NCBI GenBank assembly: GCA_028679485.1
Contig: JAJRBL010000140.1
Location: forward strand, 1-6,396
Reading direction: 5' to 3'
DNA: 6,396 bases
Origin: Methanospirillum sp.
GTDB taxonomy: Archaea; Halobacteriota; Methanomicrobia; Methanomicrobiales; Methanospirillaceae
Positions within the stretch are counted from its first letter, which is position 1. The number at the start of each line of letters is the position of its first letter. Below the pieces are notes generated by a model, which had not been told where the DNA came from, ran no database searches, and saw nothing but the letters and a program-made list of their open reading frames with translations. The position numbers and the translations under genes are program-made. This document shows positions 1-5,809 of this stretch, piece after piece.

Positions 1-301
1 AAACACAAGCAAACTCCTTGCACCCTCCGCAGTGCGGGAGCGATCTCTCCTGGACGCATCTTCGTATTGGGCAGTCCCCTCCGATACGGAACGGGTTCTC
101 CTCGTCCGGCTTAAGGCACCCGTCACATCGGATCGCTTCGACGGGAACCTCAAGCCCGTAGATCTTCTTCCAGGTATCATGTACCCGTTGCCGGTCTGCC
201 TCGCTTCTGATATTCCCCGTATACGCCGGGCACCTGCTGCAGTGAAACCCGCAGCGTGCCCTGATATCCTCTGAATACCCTTCCCGGGTCTGTTGTTCCA
301 T
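1..301 (-). CDS. DUF3795 domain protein, C-terminus cut by window edge
   Basis: Reading leftwards from the ATG at 301-299, an open frame of 100 codons runs off the window at base 2, so the C-terminus is missing. The visible protein is very rich in cysteine: C17-x3-C21-x2-C24-P-A-Y, then C59-D-G-C62, C77-x4-C82, and C91-x2-C94-x4-C99. The order and spacing (CGxxCxxCPAY, a W-x3-YGL segment at 44-50, CDGC, then the CxxC pair) match DUF3795, a small family common in methanogens and anaerobes. The family's function is unknown; the cysteines suggest zinc or Fe-S binding (inference). No Shine-Dalgarno sequence precedes the ATG, but a TATA-like element at 326-330 lies about 27 bases upstream, which fits a leaderless transcript starting near 301. 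An in-frame upstream ATG at 334-332 would add 11 residues (MLYGILPPTDC); I prefer 301 because of the TATA spacing. It is divergent from the winged-helix gene. Family call is confident, function is not. Confidence 0.85.
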   Translation of the reverse strand, partial: MEQQTREGYSEDIRARCGFHCSRCPAYTGNIRSEADRQRVHDTWKKIYGLEVPVEAIRCDGCLKPDEENPFRIGGDCPIRRCVQERSLPHCGGCKEFACV

Positions 302-363
302 ACAATCCGTGGGAGGGAGAATACCATATAGCATAAGGTAATTCTACTATAGCTGGAGCCATC
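302..363. promoter_or_regulatory. Divergent promoter region with shared TATA-like element
   Basis: These 62 bases separate the DUF3795 gene (minus) from the winged-helix gene (plus). The core CCATATAGC (324-332) reads GCTATATGG on the other strand, so one AT-rich core could act as a TATA box both ways. It is centred about 27 bases from the minus-strand ATG, as expected for a leaderless archaeal transcript. On the plus strand it would place initiation near 353, just ahead of a GGAG Shine-Dalgarno at 355-358 that sits 5 bases before the ATG at 364. Spacings are read from the sequence; promoter activity is inferred. Confidence 0.45.
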
Positions 364-1158
364 ATGCGAAAAGACGAGATCGGGGATCATATCATGAGGA
401 TAGAGAAGGATCTCCGGGATCTGGGCAACTTTCAGCGTGAACAGGGGGATCTCATCCTCTCGGAACTGCGTTCCTTCCAGCGTCTCTTTATCGAAGAAAG
501 GATCGAGACTATGCGGAGACAGGTCATAACAAGCCACCAGCACCTGATCCTGCAATTTGCCCTGGGCACGGTCAAACGTGAATTTGACTCGGTCTGTCCC
601 AACCCGTGCTCCCTATATGATCGCCGGGACTGCATCGACTTCTTTACGAGCCGCCTCAGGGAGTCTGCAGAACGGATGGATCCTGATGAAATGGATGAAT
701 TCCTCGTTCGACAGAGGAAAACCGACGAAGATCTCGTCAGGAAGTACCCGGAGATGGGAACCGAACCCTGTCTCTCCTGTTTCCAGGTGTATGCTGTCGA
801 ACGGGATCACCTCATGAAAGCCATAGGAGAACTCTCATCGGTCCGGTCTGCCCTCCGAAGACAGAACCACCCCTCCCTTTTACAGGATCTCCCCGATGAC
901 GAGGTACTGGCAACCATCATCGAACCACTCTCGCATCCGGTACGGTTCAGGATGCTCAAGGCACTCTCCCGGGGAGGCATGAGTTATACCGATCTCAGTA
1001 CTCTGACCGGGTACAGGGGAGGACACCTCCTCTTTCATGTCACCCGTCTTATCGAGGCCGGCCTGGCAGTCAAGGATGACTCATCGGGACAGTACCTGAT
1101 CACCGAGAAAGGAATGGGGCTTATGGACCTCATCAGGAAGATCTATGCAGGCAGGTGA
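364..1158 (+). CDS. Winged-helix (ArsR-like) transcriptional regulator with Cys-bearing N-terminal half
   Basis: This 264-residue protein is a probable cytoplasmic DNA-binding regulator. The C-terminal ~75 residues form a winged helix: the segment starting EPLSHPVRFRMLKAL (187-201) is the usual opening of ArsR-type domains, followed by SYTDLSTLTGYRGGHLLFHV (recognition helix, ~207-226) and the wing/tail GQYLITEKGMGLM (242-254). The N-terminal half is mostly helical and charged (residues 1-60) and then carries C78-x3-C82-x7-C90 and, further on, C136-x2-C139. I recall related methanogen regulators with similarly placed cysteines, so they may bind zinc or an Fe-S cluster (inference). The effector and target genes are unknown. 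The start at 364 is supported by GGAG 5 bases upstream; an internal ATG at 394 is an alternative. There is no V4R domain and the HTH is C-terminal, so it is not an MsvR-type regulator. It is divergent from the DUF3795 gene and convergent with nrdJ. Confidence 0.88.
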   Translation: MRKDEIGDHIMRIEKDLRDLGNFQREQGDLILSELRSFQRLFIEERIETMRRQVITSHQHLILQFALGTVKREFDSVCPNPCSLYDRRDCIDFFTSRLRESAERMDPDEMDEFLVRQRKTDEDLVRKYPEMGTEPCLSCFQVYAVERDHLMKAIGELSSVRSALRRQNHPSLLQDLPDDEVLATIIEPLSHPVRFRMLKALSRGGMSYTDLSTLTGYRGGHLLFHVTRLIEAGLAVKDDSSGQYLITEKGMGLMDLIRKIYAGR

Positions 1159-1247
1159 TTCCTGAATCATCAGGATGAACCGGTTTGGGAGTCATCTCTT
1201 CAGTGGCAGCAGATAGACACGCTGATTCTCCTGCAGTCTTTTTAGCC
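1159..1247. terminator. Convergent gap with small hairpin and T-tract
   Basis: The gap between the convergent regulator and nrdJ genes contains a perfect 5-bp inverted repeat CCTGA-ATCA-TCAGG (1161-1174), 2 bases after the regulator's stop codon, and a plus-strand TTTTT tract at 1239-1243. Archaeal transcription often ends at T-rich tracts on the non-template strand, so the T-tract is a plausible end for the regulator transcript. No matching T-run is seen on the minus strand for nrdJ. The hairpin is short enough to arise by chance. Confidence 0.3.
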
Positions 1248-3470
1248 TTAACTGCACCCGGACCAGCCACAGTGCTTGCATATCCCCTGGTTGCATCCTT
1301 CCCCGAAGTCAAGCGGCTGCTGGCATTCCGGGCAGTTCCGGTTTTCCCCGGTTTTGGTGATGGACCAGTCCTTCAGGGTGGTGATGCTCTGGTTCTTCGA
1401 GGCAAGATCGATGCACCGGCCTACCACATCGGCACAGGAGAGTCCTTCGGATGAAGGATTCTTGATGGCAGAGATGCAGTTCACCTTTGCAAACTGCCTG
1501 ATAAACTTCTGGTACGGCACTCCGTTCTGCAGCCCGGTGCTGATAGCCCTCCCGAGGGCGTTGTTGTTTGCATCACACCCGCCGATCCCGACAGTCCGGA
1601 TAAACACCTCGATCGGCTTGTTATCCATGAGATTTACCGTCACGTAGAGACGGCAACATCCGGACTGGCAGAGGTAGGTCTTTCCGGCAAGCTCCTTCGG
1701 CCGTTCGATGTTGAGCGAGGGGATCTTCTCAGGCAGCATGCGGCCGTCCCCGGAGAGGAGTGCCTGAGCAGGCTCCTCCGTCTTCGTCTCCCCGCTCAGT
1801 GCAAGAACCACCGATTCCCTGCTTCCGGTCCGGTATATCGTGATTCCTTTCAGTTTCAACTGCCAGGCCATGAGGAGGGCCTCCTCGCAATCGGCCTTCG
1901 TGGTGGTTGATGGCATATTCACGGTCTTGCTGATGGAGGCATGGACGTACTTCTGGAATGAGGCCTGCATCAGGATATGATCCCGCCATGAAATGTCAAG
2001 GGCGGTCTTGAAAAGGATCCTGAAACTTCCGGGAAGCCAGGTGAGATCCTGGATAGTGCCGGTCTTATGGACGTGCCCGATAACCTCTTCGGTCCGCCTT
2101 GCCAGTTCATCCCCGATCAGGTGCATGTCTGACAGGGTCTCGACCAGGGCTTCCCTGAAGACCGGGCTTACGATCACGAAACTCTTTCCAACCGTGTTCA
2201 TCCTCGTGTAGGCAAATGAAAAGACCGGCTCTATCCCGCTTGAGCACCCGGCCAGGAGCGAGATGGTACCGGTTGGTGCAACCGTGGTCATGGCAGCGTT
2301 CCGTACCGGAAACTCCTTCCAGATGCTTCCTTCCCATGCCGGGAATGCCCCGAGAGAACCAGCCCGTATCCGGGATTCATCGACTGCAACCCGGGTAATC
2401 GTCTCCATGATCCCTTCGCACCAGTTCCTTCCTTCAGGAGTATCATACGGGATACCGATCCTGAGCAGGGCATCATGCACTCCCATCACCCCGAGCCCGA
2501 TCTTCCTGGTCTTCAGGGTCGACTCGGCAATCTGGGGGATGGGATAAAGATTCCGGTCTACCACGGTATCAAGGAACCTGACTGCCATGCGGACCGTATC
2601 CTCGAGCAGGGCCTGATCCAGTTCCCGGTTCCTGATACAGGCATCCAGGTTGATACTGCCGAGAACACAACTCTCAAAAGGCAAAAGCGGTTGTTCTCCG
2701 CAGGGATTTGTCGTATCTATCTCCCCGAGGGTGGGCGTGGGATTATGCCGGTTTATCTCATCGTAAAAAAGGATACCCGGCTCACCGTTCTTCCATATCC
2801 CCTCGACGATCCCGTTCCAGATCTCACCCACGGTGACGGTTTTTCCAGAATGGGGATGGGTAAGCCAGACCGAGTCGAACTTCCTCTCCCGGACCAGGTT
2901 CATGAACTGGTCGTTTACCATCACCGATATGTTGAAGTTCGCGATATCGCCCTCTTCCTTCTTCGCGGAGATGAAGTCGGGGATGTCGGGATGCCAGACA
3001 TTGAGGATTCCCATGTTGGCACCACGCCGCCGCCCTCCCTGCTTGATGACATCGGTTGCCGCATTAAAGACCCGCATGAACGAGACCGGGCCCGACGCAA
3101 CCCCGTCCGTGGACCGGACCGGCGAACCCTCCGGCCTGATATGCGAGAAGTTATACCCCGTTCCCCCGCCGGTCTTATGGATGATTGCCCCCTGTTTCAT
3201 CGCTTCGAAGATCCCGTCGATGGAATCCGGAACCGGGAGGGTGAAGCAGGCAGAGAGCTGCCCGAGGCCGGTACCGGCGTTCATGAGGGTCGGTGAGTTC
3301 GGGAGAAACCGGAGCGAGATCATCGCCTTGAAGAACCGGTCCTGTTCGGCCTTATCGTCTGCAAGGGCATCAGCAACCCGATGGCAGATATCCTCAAACG
3401 TATGTTCTCCTTTCCGGAGATATCGTGCGGATAATATATTGTCAGTTACAGGGGAGGAGATCATATCCAT
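1248..3470 (-). CDS. nrdJ: Adenosylcobalamin-dependent (class II) ribonucleotide reductase
   Basis: This 740-residue enzyme reduces ribonucleotides to deoxyribonucleotides in the cytoplasm, using a radical generated from coenzyme B12. The catalytic core is complete: LSACF with C75, NPCGE (N255, C257, E259) holding the thiyl-radical cysteine, and C268 eleven residues later as partner of C75 in the redox pair, the same 11-residue spacing as in the Thermotoga maritima enzyme. PTGTISLLAGCSSGIEP (399-415) and NMPSTTTKADCEEAL (518-532) are also typical. Residues ~595-690 form a TSCPD domain. The tail carries six cysteines (C713, C716, C726, C731, C734, C739, ending CKHCGWSGC), probably the dithiol shuttle that re-reduces the active site. 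No N-terminal ATP-cone is seen; the N-terminus before C75 is about 59 residues shorter than in T. maritima. The start at 3470 is the first possible one, because an in-frame TGA lies nine codons upstream with no start codon between; a second ATG at 3464 is possible. It lies 52 bases downstream of the DUF2115 gene on the same strand. Confidence 0.96.
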   Translation of the reverse strand: MDMISSPVTDNILSARYLRKGEHTFEDICHRVADALADDKAEQDRFFKAMISLRFLPNSPTLMNAGTGLGQLSACFTLPVPDSIDGIFEAMKQGAIIHKTGGGTGYNFSHIRPEGSPVRSTDGVASGPVSFMRVFNAATDVIKQGGRRRGANMGILNVWHPDIPDFISAKKEEGDIANFNISVMVNDQFMNLVRERKFDSVWLTHPHSGKTVTVGEIWNGIVEGIWKNGEPGILFYDEINRHNPTPTLGEIDTTNPCGEQPLLPFESCVLGSINLDACIRNRELDQALLEDTVRMAVRFLDTVVDRNLYPIPQIAESTLKTRKIGLGVMGVHDALLRIGIPYDTPEGRNWCEGIMETITRVAVDESRIRAGSLGAFPAWEGSIWKEFPVRNAAMTTVAPTGTISLLAGCSSGIEPVFSFAYTRMNTVGKSFVIVSPVFREALVETLSDMHLIGDELARRTEEVIGHVHKTGTIQDLTWLPGSFRILFKTALDISWRDHILMQASFQKYVHASISKTVNMPSTTTKADCEEALLMAWQLKLKGITIYRTGSRESVVLALSGETKTEEPAQALLSGDGRMLPEKIPSLNIERPKELAGKTYLCQSGCCRLYVTVNLMDNKPIEVFIRTVGIGGCDANNNALGRAISTGLQNGVPYQKFIRQFAKVNCISAIKNPSSEGLSCADVVGRCIDLASKNQSITTLKDWSITKTGENRNCPECQQPLDFGEGCNQGICKHCGWSGCS

Positions 3471-3506
3471 GTATTGGATGGGATAGAATTTGTTTCACCC
3501 GCCCGG

Positions 3507-3521
3507 GGGGATCCAATCCCC
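3507..3521. repeat. Short hairpin between DUF2115 and nrdJ
   Basis: GGGGAT-CCA-ATCCCC is a perfect 6-bp inverted repeat with a 3-base centre. It lies 1 base past the stop of the DUF2115 gene and 36 bases upstream of the nrdJ start. It could be an RNA hairpin in the intercistronic stretch or an operator for nrdJ. A 6-bp dyad alone is not rare in a window this size, so function is uncertain. Confidence 0.35.
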
Positions 3522-3522
3522 A

Positions 3523-4131
3523 TCAGCTCTGCCCCTGATGATCGTCATCAGACTGGAGCGCCGGGCAGAAGTTACAGATGGAGTACGGCACTTCCTTTTC
3601 GTGATCCCGGATCAGGCAATAGAATGTTCCGTTCCGATTTTCCACGTTAAACCCGCCGGGAAAGGGAGTTCCCACCGGGTGCCCGGGCTCTTCCAGGATA
3701 AACATGGTGTACGCCGCAATGAGATAATAGAAGAGCCGGTGCCGGGTGGTAAACGTAACCGGCAGTCTCTGAAGGGTATCATCCCTCCGGGAACACCCCT
3801 CGGGAATCATGGCACAGAACCGGATGAAGTTCTCCCGATCAGCCAGGGGTTCTTTCATGGTCGTAAACAGGCCTGAACGGTATGAAGTAATGAACCGGTG
3901 ATACCCGCCCAGGATCTGGTCGGTCATGTACGGGCCAACCTTGTCCCGGTATGATCTGGGCAGCCGGACAAGTTCTGCATGGAGCCTTCCGCCGACGACC
4001 TGCAGATCGTGAAGGGTGTACCTGGTGATCTCCTCCGCTAGGATCTGTCCGAGCTCTCCTTTCGTCCTCGCAGATGCCAGGAGTTGTGCAACCCGTTCAA
4101 CCGTTGCTTCATGGGTGATTCTAACCGTCAT
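3523..4131 (-). CDS. DUF2115 (UPF0305) family protein
   Basis: This 202-residue protein has the hallmark of DUF2115, a family found mainly in methanogens: HPVGTPFPGGFNVE (151-164), followed by NGTFYC and a C-terminal cysteine trio C172, C186-x2-C189. A further C106 and C113 lie in the middle. The N-terminal half is helical and basic. No signal peptide or clear membrane segment is visible, although FYYLIAAYTMFIL (134-146) is a short hydrophobic helix. The function is unknown; the cysteines suggest metal binding (inference). It is the middle gene of three on the minus strand, 133 bases after the HIT gene and 52 bases before nrdJ, so co-transcription with nrdJ is plausible. No Shine-Dalgarno precedes the ATG at 4131, so the transcript may be leaderless. 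Family call is confident, role unknown. Confidence 0.9.
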   Translation of the reverse strand: MTVRITHEATVERVAQLLASARTKGELGQILAEEITRYTLHDLQVVGGRLHAELVRLPRSYRDKVGPYMTDQILGGYHRFITSYRSGLFTTMKEPLADRENFIRFCAMIPEGCSRRDDTLQRLPVTFTTRHRLFYYLIAAYTMFILEEPGHPVGTPFPGGFNVENRNGTFYCLIRDHEKEVPYSICNFCPALQSDDDHQGQS

Positions 4132-4220
4132 GATAGGTGAGATATCGTGATAACTGGTGAGATCTGCCGGGTAATAGGTTCATCCCGGTTCTCTCCGGTT
4201 GCTTTCTGACTAGTTTGATA

Positions 4221-4245
4221 AGGGAGTATACAAATAATACTCCCT
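4221..4245. repeat. 9-bp dyad AGGGAGTAT-N7-ATACTCCCT in the HIT/DUF2115 gap
   Basis: This is a perfect 9-bp inverted repeat around an AT-rich 7-base centre (ACAAATA). On the minus strand it begins 19 bases after the HIT stop codon and ends 89 bases before the DUF2115 start. It could be an RNA hairpin ending or protecting the HIT transcript, or an operator near an AT-rich promoter core of the DUF2115 gene. No T-run follows on the minus strand, which argues against a classic terminator. By simple counting, a perfect 9-bp dyad with a loop of 10 or less is expected roughly 0.3 times per window this size, so it is suggestive rather than proven. Confidence 0.5.
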
Positions 4246-4264
4246 GGTTCAGCAGGAACCCAGG
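4243..4264. repeat. Second hairpin immediately after the HIT gene, overlapping the 9-bp dyad
   Basis: CCTGGTTC (4243-4250) can pair with GAACC-C-AGG (4256-4264) around the loop AGCAG, with one bulged C at 4261. It starts directly after the HIT stop codon on the minus strand. It shares bases 4243-4245 with the neighbouring 9-bp dyad, so the two cannot both form completely. A 3'-end structure of the HIT transcript is the simplest reading. Confidence 0.35.
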
Positions 4265-4636
4265 TCAATACTTCTGCCTGCCGGGGATCACGCCCCGTAC
4301 CCCGCCCCGGGGGTCATCCATGTCCCCGGTATACCTCGGGATCAGGTGGATATGCAGGTGCATGATCGTCTGGCCGGCAGCAGTTCCGTCATTTACCCCG
4401 ATATTATACCCATTCGGATTGAACCGCTCGGCAAGATACTGTTTTGCCTTCTCAAGCAGGTTCCATAGCCCGGCCAGTTCCGCAGGCGTGGCCTCGAAAA
4501 GCGATCCGATATGGCGTTTCGGGATAACGAGAAGATGGCCGGGAGAGACCGGGTGCGCATCGAACCTGGCATAGGCATCCAGGTTTTCAAGGATGATATC
4601 AGCTCCGGGGGTACAGAAGATACAATGTCCGGTCAT
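4265..4636 (-). CDS. HIT-family (histidine triad) nucleotide-binding protein
   Basis: This 123-residue cytoplasmic protein belongs to the Hint/HIT branch, whose members hydrolyse or transfer nucleotidyl groups from substrates such as AMP conjugates. The triad HLHIHLIPRY is at 93-102, with H93, H95 and H97 and the catalytic centre expected in the H-x-H-x-H run. The N-terminal C5-I-F-C8, together with H42 and H93, fits the zinc site seen in many Hint proteins. The segments SPGHLLVIPKRH (31-42) and NPNGYNIGVNDGTAAGQT (73-90) form the nucleotide-binding fold. The length is normal for the family and the gene looks intact. The start at 4636 places CIFC at the expected distance. It is the first of three minus-strand genes, and its promoter must lie in sequence shared with the start of the decayed kinase on the other strand. 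The substrate cannot be told. Confidence 0.93.
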   Translation of the reverse strand: MTGHCIFCTPGADIILENLDAYARFDAHPVSPGHLLVIPKRHIGSLFEATPAELAGLWNLLEKAKQYLAERFNPNGYNIGVNDGTAAGQTIMHLHIHLIPRYTGDMDDPRGGVRGVIPGRQKY

Positions 4637-4650
4637 GAGTACTCATGTTC

Positions 4651-4664
4651 AGGGATGTATCCCT
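4651..4664. promoter_or_regulatory. Palindrome AGGGAT-GT-ATCCCT upstream of the HIT gene
   Basis: This is a perfect 6-bp dyad with a 2-base centre, located 15-28 bases upstream of the HIT start codon on the minus strand, where a TATA box or an operator would lie if the transcript has little or no leader. Its GGGAT...ATCCC arms resemble those of the dyad ahead of nrdJ at 3507-3521. It could be a binding site for a dimeric regulator, but it also falls within the remnant of the kinase gene and may be chance. Confidence 0.3.
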
Positions 4665-5007
4665 CGTATGACGATACCGGTCTCCATATAGGTTTCGGAT
4701 CTTTCCACCTGATCTACAGGCAGGCAGAAGCGACCGGGGAAGTCAGGATCTTATCAGGAAACAACCTGACGAGCAAGGTGATCTACGATGTCAGCATGCC
4801 GGGAGCGATATTATTTGAAACCGTATGGCATACGCTCCTCATCCTTATCCTGGTAACCCTTGCAGCATTCCTGGTATCAAACCGGCTCTTTGACGATCTT
4901 ATCGTACGACGTCTTCAGACCATTATCAGTGGCCTGCAGCATAACGGGAACGGGCATTAAGCACCCATCGAAGAATCGGGTGCCGATGAATTCTCCCGGA
5001 TCTCCAG

Positions 5008-5020
5008 GGAGGTAAACCGC
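5008..5020 (+). promoter_or_regulatory. Strong internal Shine-Dalgarno before ATG 5021 in the broken kinase
   Basis: GGAGGT (5008-5013) followed by 7 bases and ATG at 5021 is close to the full complement of the archaeal 16S rRNA 3' end. It lies 48 bases after the TAA that interrupts the kinase, so ribosomes could restart here and make a soluble piece with the coiled coil, dimerisation and ATPase regions. In the intact ancestor the same bases encode SREVNR of the HAMP end, so the match may be coincidence. Confidence 0.4.
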
Positions 5021-5809
5021 ATGAGCTGGCTTATCCTTGCACGTGAAAACGAACTCATGCGTCTGAACCAGGACCAGGATGAGATCGTCGCGAGAAGGAC
5101 TGCCGAGCTACAGCAGGTCAGGGATGCCTTCGAGCAGGCAAATATCAAGCTGAAGATGCTCACCGGCATTACCCACTCCGATATCCTGAAACAGGTGTCA
5201 GCCCTCTCAGGCTCCCTGGATCTTGCCCTGGAAGAGACAGGATCCGGAACCATGGCTGAACGGATCAGGGGATGCAGATCCATCGTCTTGACAATTCAGA
5301 ACCAGATCCTGTTTACCAAAGTCTATGAAGAGATCGGGACGGCTTCCCCCATATGGCACCCTTTAAGGGAAACAACCGAGCAGGCGATACGGGAACTCCC
5401 GGAGACCGGAATTTCATTCAGACTGGCACCGGATGATATCCGAATCCTGGCTTACCCGCTCCTCGGGAAGGTCTTCTATACCCTGATCGAGAACATGATC
5501 CCTCACGGGAAACATGCAACGCAGGCAGGTGTCTCGTATAGCGTCCAAGATAACGACCTCATTATCGTGTACGAAGACAACGGAACCGGCATCGACGATG
5601 ACCAGAAATCCGGCATATTCACCGAGGGGTTCGAGAAGAACTCCGGTTTCGGCCTGTTCATCGCGAGGGAGATCCTGGCCGTAACGCACCTCGCGTCAGG
5701 GAGGTGGGAGTCTTCGGAGAAGGGGTACGGTTCGAGATCCGCGTTCCTGACGGGTACTGGAGACGAAAGGGATGAGGAGAGTATGCACCCTGACCACGGT
5801 AAGAATATA

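Larger units (their letters stand above)
4625..5775 (+). pseudogene. Membrane sensor histidine kinase, truncated, with in-frame stop and frameshift
   Basis: This was once a HAMP-containing sensor kinase. In order: the end of an extracellular sensor (~4650-4800; DVSMPGAIL just before the membrane faintly recalls the end of CHASE4 domains), one membrane helix (~4805-4885), HAMP (~4886-5023), a coiled coil (~5040-5165), the dimerisation box GITHSDILKQ (~5165-5194) and an ATPase domain with the N-box LIENMIPHGKHA (N at 5492-5494), G1 box DNGTGI (5576-5593), FTEGFEKNSG and GFGLF. Lesions: no first membrane helix or full sensor, since the frame runs into the HIT gene; TAA at 4958-4960 inside HAMP, with homology continuing in the same frame (APIEESGADEFSRISREVNRM); and a one-base loss near 5690-5695, after which VREVGVFGEGVRFEIRVP, the expected kinase ending, continues in another frame to TGA at 5773-5775. 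The TAA is not a pyrrolysine codon (that is TAG). Gene callers may report two genes, ending at 4960 and starting at 5021 (nominal stop 5947). The latter's final ~85 residues are frameshift product. Sequencing error could explain either point lesion, but not the missing 5' end. Confidence 0.82.

Noticed and set aside
32..274. Plus-strand 80-codon open frame near the left edge
   Set aside because: It is antisense to the DUF3795 gene, whose Cys signature is unmistakable on the minus strand.
177..365. Minus-strand 62-codon open frame overlapping the promoter region
   Set aside because: It is a different frame over the DUF3795 start and has no family-like features.
2475..3486. Long plus-strand open frames of 273 and 217 codons
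   Set aside because: Both are antisense shadows of nrdJ, arising from its GC-rich codon use; their translations are low in recognisable structure and rich in Pro and Arg.
4511..4624. Upstream ATG giving the kinase fragment 38 more residues
   Set aside because: This stretch is antisense to the intact HIT gene, so the extension is not kinase sequence.
4958..4960. Read-through or recoding of the stop, as for pyrrolysine in methanogens
   Set aside because: Pyrrolysine uses TAG, and this codon is TAA; the second frameshift also argues for simple decay.
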